From NCBI RefSeq assembly GCF_016888165.1, contig NZ_JACSWC010000427.1:1-42469 (forward strand): a stretch of 42,469 bases of DNA, in the 5' to 3' direction. Source of the stretch: Halomicronema sp. CCY15110 (GTDB lineage: Bacteria > Cyanobacteriota > Cyanobacteriia > Phormidesmidales > Phormidesmidaceae). Position numbers and translations under genes: made by a program. The notes under the pieces were generated by a model that searched no databases, was not told where the DNA came from, and was given only the letters and a program-made list of their open reading frames with translations. This document shows positions 25,135 through 34,457 of the stretch, in pieces (position 1 is the stretch's first letter; each line of letters opens with the position of its first letter).

Positions 25135-28100
25135 TCAGCCCTGAATCAGGGCGAGTAGTTCGTTGGTGGAAACCTTGCTGCTGACATCGGTGCCGGAGAG
25201 TAGGCTGTCGGCGAGGTCGCGTTTGGTTTTGTGGAGGGCGACGATTTTGTCTTCGATGGTGCCCTGGGCGACGAGGCGGTAAATGGTGACGGGGCGCTGT
25301 TGGCCGATGCGGTGGGCGCGATCGCTGGCCTGGTCTTCCACCGCCGGGTTCCACCAGGGATCCATGTGGATGACGAAGTCGGCAGCGGTCAGGTTCAGCC
25401 CGGTGCCGCCCGCTTTGAGGCTGATGAGAAAGACATCGCCCTCGCCATTTTGAAAAGCATCGACCCGCTTTTTGCGTTGTTTGGCTGGAGTGCTGCCGTC
25501 GAGGTATTGATAGGCAATCTGTTGCCGCTCCAAATACTCCCGCAGGATACTCAGATGATCGACAAACTGGCTGAACACCAGGGCCTTATGGTCGTTGTCC
25601 AAAATTTCCGTCAGCACTTCGCCGAACTGATCGAGCTTGGCACTGGGCAGACCCAATTCGGGGCGCACCAGTTGCGGATTGCAGCAGGCGCGGCGCAGGC
25701 GCATGATTTCCGCGAGGACTTGCAGGTGCTTCTGACCCGCATTGGCGTCGCTGTCGGCGAGTTTTTCTACCGCTTCTCGGCGCAGGGCTTCGTAAAAGGC
25801 GAGTTCGGGCTCACTGAGTTCCACTTGCAAGGTGACTTCGGTGCGGGAGGGCAACTCTTTGAGCACCTGATCTTTGGTGCGCCGCAGGATGAAGGGCTGA
25901 ATCAGTCGCCGCAGGGCTTCTTGGGCGGATTCGTCGCGATCGCGCTCAATCGGGTTGGCAAACCGCTGGTTAAAGCTGTCCAGGGAGCCCAACAGTCCGG
26001 GATTGATGAACCGAAACAGGTTCCACAGTTCCCCCAGATGGTTTTCAATTGGGGTGCCGGTGGTGAGGATTTTGAAATCGCCTTGCAGGGCCATCGCCGC
26101 CTGCGATCGCTTCGTGTCCTGATTTTTGATCGCCTGGGCTTCGTCCAGCACAATATTTTGCCACTGCACTTTCGCGAGCATGGCGGCCTCATTGTCCTGT
26201 TGCAGCAGACCGTAACTGCACACCATCAGGTCGCCGGGCTGGAGGGTGTCGAGCATTTGCTGGCGATCGCCGGGGCCAAACTGTTTCACCGTCAGGCTGG
26301 GGGCAAACCGTTCCGCCTCGCTGACCCAGTTCATACACACGGAAGTCGGGGCGATGACCAGGGTCGGCCCGGTGTCGCAGCGGGTGAGGATGAGGGCGAT
26401 CGCCTGCAAAGTCTTGCCCAAGCCCATATCATCCGCCAGACAAGCCCCGACGCCCCAGTGGGCCAACCGCGACAGCCAGGTAAACCCTTCATGCTGATAA
26501 TCTCGCAGGGTGGCTTGCAGGGTGTTGGGCACCTGGGGCTCAATGGACTGAGCCGTTTTGATGCGCTTCAGATGTTGCTGCCACGCTTTATCCACCTTCA
26601 GCTGGGCGACATCTTCCACCATGTCATCCAGGGCCAGGGCCGCCAGTCCGTGAATGCGCAGGTCTTTGCCTTTGCCGTCCGAGAGTCGCTGTAAGGTGTT
26701 CAGTCGCTTCCGAAATTCTGCCGTCAGCGATAGAAATTGCCCGTCCGACAGTTCAATAAAGTTGCCCGAGGACTGCGCCATCAGGGCCATGAGCTGTTGC
26801 AGATCCATCACCTGGGTGTCGCTGATCTGAATTTCGCCGCTGGCGGCAAACCAGTCCTGTTTTTGCCGAATGTTGAACTTGAAGTTTGACAGCCCCAACT
26901 GCGGCGAGACGCGGAATTTTTCGCCCTCGGGCCATTCAATGCGGACGCGATCGCCCATCTCCTGCAACTGCACCAGCAGATTCAGGCAGTCCTCGGGTTC
27001 CTCAATCACCCATTCGCCCTTGCTGGGTTTATAGGTTTGCAAGACCGGACAGGTGGTTTTGACTGCCTTTGCCCGCTGCTTTTCGGCTTTGAGATCCCGC
27101 TCGGTTTGCAGTCGCTGGCCGTCCACTTCTGCAATCACGGTTTTGCCACCTTCACCAGGCCGATAGTAGGAGCCCCCTTCGGGAAACGGATGGGTCAGGA
27201 GCGACACTTTCAGGCCGTCCCCAGCGGGCAATAGGTGGACGCGGGGAGTGGAATCGGCGGGCACTGAATCCGCCGCCATGCCACCGCCAATATCGGATTG
27301 AATGGTAATCAGCGTTGACATACCCGTAATGGTCTTGAGCACTTGGTCTTGGGCGTGGGCGGGCACCTCCAGGCAATTGTTGGGGGCGAGTAATTGAGCA
27401 ATGCGACGATGGTCGGGATTGATGTCCAGCACCTTCAGCCGAGTTGGGGTTTCCTTGAAGGCCAGTACCGCATCATAGGAGTTGATTTGGGGCATGAGGG
27501 AAATTCGCAGGCGATCGCCGCTCAGCTGTTTCACCAGCAGTTCGGGCTCCCCTTTCACCACATCGATGCGAATGTCGGGCAGATCGGCCCAAAACACGAG
27601 GGGATGCCCCACCAAGGCCCGCAATGCCCCCTCACTAAAGCTGTAGGTCGGCGACCCGTAGTAGTAATACTGGGAATGCTCGACCTCTAAATTGGCGGCG
27701 ATCTGGCGATCGTGGTCGGTCAGGTAATCAGGCATGTCGCGGGGCGACGTAAACCGCTTGAGGGAGATTTGCTTGCCCTTAGTCCAGTTGCCTTTGACAC
27801 TCAGCTTTTGCTCCACGGGAATCAGATTCCAAAAGTTCATGCCGGTGAACTGGAGCCGCCAAGCGAGGCGAAAGACGGGCTTCGCTGTGGGACTGTCTGG
27901 GGTATTGGTCTGGGTGAGTTGACTTAGCGCCTTCAGCGATAACTCCCAGGGTTCTTGAATTTTGACGATATCGATCAGCGGTTGACTGCCGCACTCTTCC
28001 CGCAGAGCTTCGGCCAACTCGCCATAGATGTCGGACTGCTCCACGCCGGCCCCCAGTCGAGCCAGCAGCGCTGCAAATTCCATCGCAAACCAGCCGTAGT

Positions 28101-29364
28101 CGGCCCGTGAGGCGTCATGATATAGCCGCTCTAGAGAGGGGGGCAGCCACGCCCGAAAGTTGCCCGTATGTAACCAGTAAATACAGTGGGTTTCGAGCAG
28201 TGCCGGGATGCCGGGGATGTCAAGAAAGTAATCTTCGTTGCGCCGTAGCCGATCAGGCACGTGGCTGATCATGCCCCCTTGAATCTGGATGACCTTTTCC
28301 AGCAGGGACATGCTGTCGTGGAGCCAATGGCCCTTGTATTGCTGCAACAGCTGACAATAAGCGTAGGCTTGTTGGTAATCTTCGGGTTGACCGCGTTGGA
28401 GCAACGCGAGCAAGAACATGGCGGTTGCGGGGGAGTCAAACCAGGCCGCTTGCGCCCCTTTTGACTTCCCGACTTGTTTCAAACTGTGGTTGAAATAGGC
28501 GATCGCTTCTGCCGCATCGCCCGTTAGAAAGGCGATCGCCCCCTGCAAGGCCAGATACTTGCCGGAATTTTCCTCAGGGGCAGTCTCCGACAGCACGCCG
28601 CTGGCTTCCCGCAAATGGCCCCGCAACCAGAGCTGCTCGATATAGGTCAGGCGCGTTTCGGCATCGAGTTGGTCGTCCCGATACAGCGCTTCGATGATCT
28701 CAAATGACTCATCCGCTGGCGTCGCGGCCCGAGCGCTCGCGGCCAGGGTCAGCCGCAAGCCATATTGCCGAAACTCCAGCGATAAGGAGTCAAACCAGTC
28801 GGCATCAAAGGGGTTGTTGATGATGTGTTGCAGGATGTCGGGAAACGATCGCGTTCGTTGCCAATAGGCTTGATCCGCATCCGCCAACAGTTCATCAATT
28901 TCAGTCGGGTCTTGGCGATAAATGGCAATCCGGAGTTCCCGCAGCCAGGCGTCTTCATTCACGAAGGTGCGGGGGCCGTGGCTGTTGTATCGGCGCTTGA
29001 GGGGAAAGGCTGCGTGAATGCCCGCCACAATGCGCTCAAAGGTGCCCAGGGCGATCGCGTCGCGCACCACAATATCCACGAGCATCTCTGGACAGCACGG
29101 CCCCATGCCCCGTTCTTGCTCCAACACGCCAGCTTGAATCACTTTGGTGACTTGCGCACTGAATTGGGGCGGATTGAGCGGCTTGAGGCGATGATTTTCC
29201 GCCCAATTGGGCATCACAATGTTCCAAACTTTGCCCGCATTCGCGCGGCTGACCGGCTCATAAAAGATGGCAAACACCTGGGCGATCGTCCGCTGCACTT
29301 CAGTCAGTCGTCGATACGCTTTTTCAAAGGTTTGATGGGTTTGGGCAGGCGGTTTAGTAGCCAT
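25135..29364 (-). CDS. Large SNF2-family DEAD/DEAH-box ATPase
   Basis: A 1409-residue protein. The C-terminal third is a Swi2/Snf2 motor: LADDMGLGKTLQ Walker A near residue 980, VLDEAQAIKN near 1073, LTTGTPIENHLGELW motif III, FSQFVDHLSILREYL, LISLKAGGTGLNLTAADFV motif V and DRAHRIGQQRPV motif VI. The first ~900 residues are a long helical and mixed region I do not recognise; its middle (HLLPAGDGLKVSLLTHPFPEG) resembles bacterial SNF2-associated segments. Such ATPases move along duplex DNA and remodel nucleoprotein complexes; a bacterial RapA-like role is possible. The gene lies just outside attR and is rich in HIP1 sites, so it belongs to the host chromosome. ATG at 29364 preferred to the GTG one codon earlier. 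Confidence 0.92.
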   Translation of the reverse strand: MATKPPAQTHQTFEKAYRRLTEVQRTIAQVFAIFYEPVSRANAGKVWNIVMPNWAENHRLKPLNPPQFSAQVTKVIQAGVLEQERGMGPCCPEMLVDIVVRDAIALGTFERIVAGIHAAFPLKRRYNSHGPRTFVNEDAWLRELRIAIYRQDPTEIDELLADADQAYWQRTRSFPDILQHIINNPFDADWFDSLSLEFRQYGLRLTLAASARAATPADESFEIIEALYRDDQLDAETRLTYIEQLWLRGHLREASGVLSETAPEENSGKYLALQGAIAFLTGDAAEAIAYFNHSLKQVGKSKGAQAAWFDSPATAMFLLALLQRGQPEDYQQAYAYCQLLQQYKGHWLHDSMSLLEKVIQIQGGMISHVPDRLRRNEDYFLDIPGIPALLETHCIYWLHTGNFRAWLPPSLERLYHDASRADYGWFAMEFAALLARLGAGVEQSDIYGELAEALREECGSQPLIDIVKIQEPWELSLKALSQLTQTNTPDSPTAKPVFRLAWRLQFTGMNFWNLIPVEQKLSVKGNWTKGKQISLKRFTSPRDMPDYLTDHDRQIAANLEVEHSQYYYYGSPTYSFSEGALRALVGHPLVFWADLPDIRIDVVKGEPELLVKQLSGDRLRISLMPQINSYDAVLAFKETPTRLKVLDINPDHRRIAQLLAPNNCLEVPAHAQDQVLKTITGMSTLITIQSDIGGGMAADSVPADSTPRVHLLPAGDGLKVSLLTHPFPEGGSYYRPGEGGKTVIAEVDGQRLQTERDLKAEKQRAKAVKTTCPVLQTYKPSKGEWVIEEPEDCLNLLVQLQEMGDRVRIEWPEGEKFRVSPQLGLSNFKFNIRQKQDWFAASGEIQISDTQVMDLQQLMALMAQSSGNFIELSDGQFLSLTAEFRKRLNTLQRLSDGKGKDLRIHGLAALALDDMVEDVAQLKVDKAWQQHLKRIKTAQSIEPQVPNTLQATLRDYQHEGFTWLSRLAHWGVGACLADDMGLGKTLQAIALILTRCDTGPTLVIAPTSVCMNWVSEAERFAPSLTVKQFGPGDRQQMLDTLQPGDLMVCSYGLLQQDNEAAMLAKVQWQNIVLDEAQAIKNQDTKRSQAAMALQGDFKILTTGTPIENHLGELWNLFRFINPGLLGSLDSFNQRFANPIERDRDESAQEALRRLIQPFILRRTKDQVLKELPSRTEVTLQVELSEPELAFYEALRREAVEKLADSDANAGQKHLQVLAEIMRLRRACCNPQLVRPELGLPSAKLDQFGEVLTEILDNDHKALVFSQFVDHLSILREYLERQQIAYQYLDGSTPAKQRKKRVDAFQNGEGDVFLISLKAGGTGLNLTAADFVIHMDPWWNPAVEDQASDRAHRIGQQRPVTIYRLVAQGTIEDKIVALHKTKRDLADSLLSGTDVSSKVSTNELLALIQG

Positions 29365-29594
29365 CACTGAAAATCAGGTCGAGGGTTTAGGGGCAGTCAA
29401 TGTCATTGATTCGATGTGGCAAAATTCAAAGGGCAAAGTTCAAAATTTACAAGTGAGCCCCTTTGAGAACAAGGCTCTTGGCATTTTAAGGGGCGCGAAC
29501 CTAACGACGGATTGCTGTACCTGGAGGGTAATTTGCTGAATCAGGAATTTTGGTTATCTTAGAGTGCTTTGCATGATTTGGCGATGTCTATCTA

Positions 29595-29668
29595 TCGTTT
29601 GACCGAGGGAGCTCCTGTGTCTCCCTCGGTCAAGGCTAGTAAGTAGCTGGCCTAATGAAACAAACGAT
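29595..29668. repeat. Nested perfect inverted repeats
   Basis: The inner stem is 13 bp, TTGACCGAGGGAG (29599-29611) with CTCCCTCGGTCAA (29621-29633) around CTCCTGTGT. The outer pair is ATCGTTTG (29595-29602) with CAAACGAT (29661-29668), which competes with the inner stem at its base. No T-run follows on either strand. Confidence 0.8.
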
Positions 29669-29682
29669 AACCTGGTGGCTGA

Positions 29683-29749
29683 TTTCGACTCCGCTCAATC
29701 AGCAATATTGCTTGAGAAGTCAGAAGTTGAGGGTTGAGCGGAGTCGAAA
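29683..29749. repeat. Isolated arms of the dispersed repeat
   Basis: TTTCGACTCCGCTCAA (29683-29698) and its perfect complement TTGAGCGGAGTCGAAA (29734-29749), separated by 35 bp. These are the hairpin arms of the 120-bp element, but the flanks and the loop are different, so this is a reduced or related element. Confidence 0.82.
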
Positions 29750-29886
29750 CCCGTCTGTGAAATAATTGTGCCTGCCCACTTACCTACTTAGCCAGTTTTC
29801 GGGCCTCAAAGTCCAGATGGTGAGCATCACCGTGGCGGCGCTCCCGCTCCCTTGACACCTGTGGCTTCGGGGCAGGCCTGTGACGC

Positions 29887-30486
29887 TCATTCTAGCTTTT
29901 CACCGCTGAGCAAAAAGATCGGATCGATCGCTTTAAACACCTGCTGCTGGCCGCGCGTTTCTAGCCGATTGATCGCCGGTTGCACAATCTCAACATTGCG
30001 GACACAGAGGTTGGCGAAGGCTTCAGAAATGCTGTAGAGGGTTTCCAGGGTGCCGGTGGTGACTACGAGCCGTCCCCCCGTGGGTAAATGCTGCCAAGCC
30101 GCTTCGACCACGGCGCGTATCGACTTGCCCCCTTCGATAATCACGCAGTCGGGCTGGGGGGGCAGCGCGTCCAAACAGTCGGGAGCTACCCCTTCCACCA
30201 CCTCGACGTTGGCGAGTTGAAAGCGATCGCAGTTCTGTCGAATCAGATTGGCCACGTCCGGGTCGCGCTCCACCGCCACCACTTTGCCGTGGGGACAGAG
30301 CAGCGCTGCTTCCACCACCACCGTGCCCGTGCCCGCGCCCAAATCCCACAGTTGCGCTGCCGGTTTGAGGCGCAGCGCCCCCACAATCAGCAGCCGCACC
30401 TCCCGCTTGCTAATGGGAATGCCGGGCAGTTGCTCGAACAGATGATCCGGAATGCCAGGGGTAGCATAGGGCCAAAGGGGGGCCAT
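29887..30486 (-). CDS. cbiT: Precorrin-6B C15-methyltransferase (decarboxylating)
   Basis: A 199-residue SAM-dependent methyltransferase of the CbiT type. It starts MAPLWPYATPGIPDHLFEQLPGIPISKREVR, typical of cyanobacterial CbiT, with the SAM-binding LWDLGAGTGTVVVEAA at about 47-61, AVERD acidic end of strand 2 and VIIEGG. It methylates C15 and decarboxylates during cobalamin ring synthesis. The frame stays open upstream for 25 codons (from TTG at 30561) because repeat copy 3 lies there; ATG at 30486 is the better start as it matches the family. No other cobalamin gene is adjacent. Confidence 0.9.
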   Translation of the reverse strand: MAPLWPYATPGIPDHLFEQLPGIPISKREVRLLIVGALRLKPAAQLWDLGAGTGTVVVEAALLCPHGKVVAVERDPDVANLIRQNCDRFQLANVEVVEGVAPDCLDALPPQPDCVIIEGGKSIRAVVEAAWQHLPTGGRLVVTTGTLETLYSISEAFANLCVRNVEIVQPAINRLETRGQQQVFKAIDPIFLLSGEKLE

Positions 30487-30510
30487 AGGGCGATCGCTCA
30501 AACGGATAAG

Positions 30511-30631
30511 GGACTTGCGCGCAAAAAAGCTCCCCATGAACCGAGTTTCGACTCCGCTCAACTCTCGATCCTGGTAGGTTGAGCGAAGTCGACACCGGAT
30601 TGCACGGGTACTTTATTGAGTTGCCGATCCC
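30511..30631 (-). repeat. Dispersed ~120-bp repeat, copy 3
   Basis: The reverse complement matches copies 1 and 2 over their whole length with scattered substitutions. It ends 24 bp before the cbiT start codon, so the cbiT leader would contain the hairpin. Confidence 0.87.
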
Positions 30632-30880
30632 TAAACACCAATAACGCTGAGGCAGCGGGACCGCATCAGGCAGCGGCAATGCCAAACTGACACATTCCTA
30701 GCCTATCAAGCTCGGCGATCGGCTGCGTCCACCCTGCGGTGCTGCCCCCACGAGCCGACACCAAGACCGTGGCTGAATTGTAAGCAACGCTGTTTCTGCC
30801 CCTGGTCGCGCCCTCTTGCCGATGAAGCGATCCTTTATTCGCGGTATTTAGCTGCTTCTCACCGATCGGGCGATCGCCCC
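30632..30880. other. Spacer upstream of the nrtS-like gene
   Basis: 249 bp with no clear gene. The frame of the nrtS-like gene remains open through it and encodes a cysteine-containing stretch (NCKQRCFCPW), but composition and lack of family resemblance argue against coding. The part from 30822 may be the disrupted 5' end of the nrtS-like gene. Confidence 0.5.
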
Positions 30881-31063
30881 ATGGCGTTGCGAGTCGCCCT
30901 CGTGGTGGGCACCATTTTGTTTGCCATCAATCACGGCGCGGCCTTGACCCAAGGCAAAATGACGAAAGTTCGCTGGTTTTCCGCCCTGCTCACCGATGGG
31001 GTACCTTATGCCGTCAACATTTATGGGCAATATGTGATGCCAGCAAGTGATTCGGGTCGATGA
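30881..31063 (+). CDS. NrtS-like small membrane protein, possibly 5'-disrupted
   Basis: A 60-residue frame, MALRVALVVGTILFAINHG then GKMTKVRWFSALLTDGVPYAVNIYGQYV, matching the two-helix NrtS family, implicated in nitrate/nitrite transport in marine bacteria and cyanobacteria. Family members are usually about 70-80 residues, with about 20 residues before this start. Those appear here in another frame: ATG at 30822 gives MKRSFIRGI then a stop, and pieces resembling YLAA and LTDRAIAP alternate between frames. The gene may therefore have suffered small indels, or translation may begin at 30881 and make a short form. Confidence 0.6.
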   Translation: MALRVALVVGTILFAINHGAALTQGKMTKVRWFSALLTDGVPYAVNIYGQYVMPASDSGR

Positions 31064-31090
31064 GTGATCACGGGCGATCGCGAATCTCGT

Positions 31091-31483
31091 TCAACCTTCA
31101 GGTGCAGACGTGACCGGCGTTTGTGAGATTACTTCCACCAGCATCCACTCGATTGAAGACCCATCAGCAGGCGGATTTTCGACCGGCGTCTTTTGCACCA
31201 GTAGCTCGTATGCATAGCCAGGGGCGTACTCAAAGCCCTCGATCCGGCTGTAAAACAGTTCGTAGTCGCCGTCCGGTTCGTACCGCACCTGGAGGCAAGT
31301 TTGGGGGCCGACACCGACGCAATCAACGGTCTCTGGCCCCACATACAGGGTCACAATTTCTACATCGGGTGTCATCTCGGCGGCGGGATCGGGAGCCGTA
31401 CAAGCCGCGATCGCTAGCGTTCCACCCCCTAAAACGACTGATAAGGTCAACGTGGCAAAGCGGATTTTTAGTGAGTTAATCAT
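31091..31483 (-). CDS. DUF4377 lipoprotein
   Basis: A 130-residue protein. Residues 1-27 form a lipoprotein signal peptide with lipobox IAAC (MINSLKIRFATLTLSVVLGG then TLAIAAC). The DUF4377 domain follows: VGPETVDCVGVGPQTCLQVRYEPDGDYELFYSRIEGF and NPPADGSSIEWMLVEVI. The start at 31483 was chosen because the signal peptide begins there; the upstream extension to 31633 looks non-coding. Probably anchored on the periplasmic side of a membrane; the domain's role is unknown. Confidence 0.85.
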   Translation of the reverse strand: MINSLKIRFATLTLSVVLGGGTLAIAACTAPDPAAEMTPDVEIVTLYVGPETVDCVGVGPQTCLQVRYEPDGDYELFYSRIEGFEYAPGYAYELLVQKTPVENPPADGSSIEWMLVEVISQTPVTSAPEG

Positions 31484-31666
31484 CAGATCTGATTGATTAG
31501 AGCAACAGGACTCATTCATCCTGCCAAACCGGCAAGCTGGCGATCGCGCTTCGCGATGGAACTTAAAGAAAGGCGGCGGGTCGTGATGGCACTGCGAGAC
31601 CTCACCATGGGGCGGCAAGGTGGCGCAGTTCACGTCATCATAATGGTTGAAGCATGCAGAGCGGTG

Positions 31667-31822
31667 ATGGGGCGACAGCGATCAAAATCTGATTTACCTA
31701 CCAAGGTTTGTCCAGTGTGTCAGCGGCCCTTTGCCTGGCGCAAAAAATGGGCGGACTGCTGGGACGACGTGAAATATTGCTCAGAACGGTGTCGGCGACG
31801 GCGATCGCAAGCCTCCAGCTAG
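31667..31822 (+). CDS. DUF2256 zinc-ribbon-like protein
   Basis: A 51-residue protein, MGRQRSKSDLPTKVCPVCQRPFAWRKKW followed by ADCWDDVKYCSERCRRRR. The CPVC and CSERC pairs are the signature of DUF2256 and probably bind zinc. Length is typical. It converges on nagZ with only 9 bp between the stops. Function unknown. Confidence 0.9.
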   Translation: MGRQRSKSDLPTKVCPVCQRPFAWRKKWADCWDDVKYCSERCRRRRSQASS

Positions 31823-31831
31823 ACCACATTC

Positions 31832-33484
31832 TCAGTCGGTAAACGCGCGACTGTCAGCAGTGCTGACCTTGGTGGCGAAGAGTTTTGTCAGCAGCACCGT
31901 CTGTCCTTCGACCGCCTGACTGTAGGTAAAGCCGTAAGGGACGGTGGGGGCTAACTCACTCAGCAGCGCCGCTAGCACGTAGGGACTGCCGTAGATCACC
32001 AGTCCGATCAGACAGTTTTGGGCATTCAGCCGGGTAAAACACTGCGCCGCAAACTCGCTCAGCCCCGCCCGCCCGCGAAAGGGATTGCCCCGACTAAAAA
32101 TTTGCAACAGCGTCGGTGGCGGTGAGTCGAGTTCCAGGGGCGACAAGGGGCACGATCGCCCATCGACTAACCGAGTTGCATAACCGTGGGCCTGGGGAAG
32201 GGCGATCGCGGCGGCTTGGGGACTGAGCCAATCGGTACTCAAGACATTATCGACCATCACCCAAGCTTGTGCCCCTGGTGGAGCCGTCGTCGGGAGCTGT
32301 CCACGCACCGTGGTGGATGCCGTCAACACGTTATGCAGGGTAGTCCTCGCCTCTGGGGTGGCCAACTGTGCTAACTGCACTGGCGGCGGCGGAATGTGTT
32401 CCCAAGCGTGGCAGGTTTCGGGCGGAATGGTCAGGCTGTGGCTGACTTTTTGCTTCGCCTGCCAAATCCGGGCCACGGCCGCTGAAATCACCCCAGGAGC
32501 CAGCCGCCCAATGCGAACCGCTTCGGCCACGGCCTCAATGGTGCCAGCAGGATCGGCGGGCATGAGCAGCACGTCGGCTCCGGCTTCGAGGGCCATCACC
32601 GCCGCTTCATAAGGGCCATAGCGATCCGAGATCGCCCCCATAATCAGCGCATCCGTGACAATCAGCCCCTGAAACCCCAAATCACGCCGCAGCAGCCCCG
32701 TCAGAATCGCCGGAGATAACGTCGCGGGCAGTTTGTCGTCGTAGGCAGGCAGCCGCAGATGGGCCGTCATCACCGCATCCACCGACTGAGCGATCGCCGC
32801 CCGAAAGGGCGCTAACTCCACTTGCTCTAGCCGCGTCACATCATGGGGAATTTCCGGCAAATGCAGGTGCGAATCGACTGCGGTGTCGCCATGCCCCGGA
32901 AAGTGCTTCGCCGTGGTCAATACCGGCCACTCCTGCGCCCCTTGGATAAAGGCCCCACTGAGCTGGCTCACCCGCTCCGGCGTCGCGCCAAACGCCCGCA
33001 CATTAATCACGGGATTATCAGCATTATTGTTCACATCCACCACTGGGGCCAATAACCAGTTCAGGCCAATGGCGATCGCCTCCTGGGCGGTGATGCGGCC
33101 CATTTGCCCAGCATATTCGCAGGCGAGCGCCAGATCGTGATCGGCGATCGCCGACAGCGCCATCGGTGGCGGCAAGTGGGTGGCTCCGGCAAAGCGCTGC
33201 CCTACCCCTTCTTCAATGTCGGCGGCGAGCAGCAGGGGAATGTCTGCCCAGGTTTGCAGCTGTTGCGATCGCACCCCCACTTCGACGGCGCTGCCGCCCA
33301 GCAAAATCACGCCGCCGACGCCCAGCGTCTCCACGCAATGTCGCAGACTCGCCTGAGCCAGCTCCCACTGGGGATAGCGGCGCTGATGGTCAAACACCTG
33401 TCCCGACGCCCGCACCACCACAAGTTGAGCAATCTGGGCTTCTAGGGACAACGACTCGACATCAGGTAAGCCGAGGCGGGTCAC
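31832..33484 (-). CDS. nagZ: Beta-N-acetylhexosaminidase, GH3 (NagZ-like)
   Basis: A 550-residue glycoside hydrolase family 3 enzyme. Visible motifs are [10 protein letters not shown] (about 89-98), the catalytic-loop stretch [21 protein letters not shown] with the His acid/base dyad, [13 protein letters not shown], and [12 protein letters not shown] with the nucleophile aspartate. The C-terminal ~200 residues form a second domain longer than in classical NagZ, as in other cyanobacterial and Gram-positive members. It removes N-acetylglucosamine from muropeptides during peptidoglycan recycling. Translation begins at a GTG overlapping the rbfA stop by 4 nt (GTGA), indicating coupling. Confidence 0.92.
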   Translation of the reverse strand: MTRLGLPDVESLSLEAQIAQLVVVRASGQVFDHQRRYPQWELAQASLRHCVETLGVGGVILLGGSAVEVGVRSQQLQTWADIPLLLAADIEEGVGQRFAGATHLPPPMALSAIADHDLALACEYAGQMGRITAQEAIAIGLNWLLAPVVDVNNNADNPVINVRAFGATPERVSQLSGAFIQGAQEWPVLTTAKHFPGHGDTAVDSHLHLPEIPHDVTRLEQVELAPFRAAIAQSVDAVMTAHLRLPAYDDKLPATLSPAILTGLLRRDLGFQGLIVTDALIMGAISDRYGPYEAAVMALEAGADVLLMPADPAGTIEAVAEAVRIGRLAPGVISAAVARIWQAKQKVSHSLTIPPETCHAWEHIPPPPVQLAQLATPEARTTLHNVLTASTTVRGQLPTTAPPGAQAWVMVDNVLSTDWLSPQAAAIALPQAHGYATRLVDGRSCPLSPLELDSPPPTLLQIFSRGNPFRGRAGLSEFAAQCFTRLNAQNCLIGLVIYGSPYVLAALLSELAPTVPYGFTYSQAVEGQTVLLTKLFATKVSTADSRAFTD

Positions 33485-33930
33485 ACCGACTCCTCAGTCG
33501 CCGGCGGCACATCAGTGTCGTTCTCAACGTCAGCGGCCTCATCGTGCCCCTGGCTGCCCTCCGCCTCTTCCGGATCGCGCTCGGCACTGAGCTGATTGAT
33601 CAGCGACAACACGCGGGTGCCCCGTTCGACGCCCAAATCTTCGCGAAACAAAACTTCCGGGGTGCGCCGCAGTCGAATGCGCTGACCCAGCTCGCGCCGC
33701 ACAAATTTGGTCGCCGCTGCCAGTCCCTCCATGGTCTCCGCTCGCGCTTCCTCGGTGCCATAAATGCTGACAAACACTTTGGCATGTTGCAGATCGCCGG
33801 ATACTTCCACGTCGGTGACGCTGACCATGCCCGCCCCCACGCGATCGTCCTTGATGTCAGACATCAACATTTGGCTGACCTCCCGCTTGATGAGGGAAGC
33901 CACGCGGGCGACTCGCCGATCGTTAGCCAT
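33481..33930 (-). CDS. rbfA: Ribosome-binding factor A
   Basis: A 149-residue protein: [32 protein letters not shown], then [23 protein letters not shown] and the [22 protein letters not shown] core, all diagnostic of RbfA (KH-like fold). It binds the 30S subunit and helps mature the 5' end of 16S rRNA, especially in the cold. The acidic C-terminal tail of about 35 residues is extra. First gene of a two-gene operon with nagZ. Confidence 0.95.
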   Translation of the reverse strand: MANDRRVARVASLIKREVSQMLMSDIKDDRVGAGMVSVTDVEVSGDLQHAKVFVSIYGTEEARAETMEGLAAATKFVRRELGQRIRLRRTPEVLFREDLGVERGTRVLSLINQLSAERDPEEAEGSQGHDEAADVENDTDVPPATEESV

Positions 33931-34034
33931 GACAATATTTCTCCCAAATAATTCAGAACCTGACCGTCCACAATTGGCCAGTCGGTTTGGACGAGTCCAC
34001 TGGTCTAGTTGCTGGGCCTAGCCACTCGAAACGA

Positions 34035-34238
34035 TTAAGCCGCTGATAGCCCCAGCATCGCCTTCAGGGTAAAGGTCAGAAAGACAAAAATGGAAATAAC
34101 TATCCCCACGAGGGCGATCGCCGTCGTCGGACGCTTGAGCAGCGGCATTAGGGGTTCAATCGCGTTAAAGAAGATCCCCAAACTAAAAGAAATCAAATAT
34201 CTGGGGTAACGTGAAACATTTTTAAAAAACTCTTGCAT
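34035..34238 (-). CDS. DUF751 (Ycf33-like) membrane protein
   Basis: A 67-residue protein, MQEFFKNVSRYPRYLISFSLGIFFNAIEPLMPLL with two hydrophobic helices and a C-terminal FTLKAMLGLS, matching DUF751, a family found in cyanobacteria and related to plastid Ycf33. Located 104 bp upstream of rbfA on the same strand. Function unknown. Confidence 0.9.
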   Translation of the reverse strand: MQEFFKNVSRYPRYLISFSLGIFFNAIEPLMPLLKRPTTAIALVGIVISIFVFLTFTLKAMLGLSAA

Positions 34239-34457
34239 AATTCAACCCAGCGCCACTGTGCGTTGAACCGCAGCGCGAACATTGCTGCGATATAACTTCG
34301 GTTTTATCCTATCGCAGTTCAGGAGTGAATCATTGATTTGGCCCATGACCGACAGCGTTTACAATAAGTGCATCTGTATTAGGAGAAGGCGGAGTCGCTG
34401 GCCGCTGGTAGAGACTGTTGACTGCCAGGGTTGGGCGATCGCTCCCGACATTGTTTC

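Larger units (their letters stand above)
29365..29886. other. Spacer rich in inverted repeats
   Basis: 522 bp between the SNF2 gene and cbiT without a credible gene. It carries the two structures listed separately at 29595-29668 and 29683-29749. They are potential cruciforms or RNA hairpins upstream of the SNF2 gene start. Confidence 0.6.

Noticed and set aside
24855-25184. 109-codon frame crossing attR
   Set aside because: It translates the tRNA fragment (RTENPRVGGSSPPPG is a typical artefact of tRNA 3' ends) and overlaps the SNF2 gene end.
25231-26694. 487-codon frame antisense to the SNF2 ATPase
   Set aside because: The minus-strand frame contains all helicase motifs; the plus frame is its GC-biased shadow.
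30662-30880. Cysteine-containing upstream extension of the nrtS-like frame
   Set aside because: The frame is open by chance; the extension has no start with a ribosome binding site and does not resemble NrtS N-termini.
33166-33951. 261-codon frame antisense to nagZ and rbfA
   Set aside because: Both minus-strand genes are unambiguous; the frame spans their junction and has no protein features.
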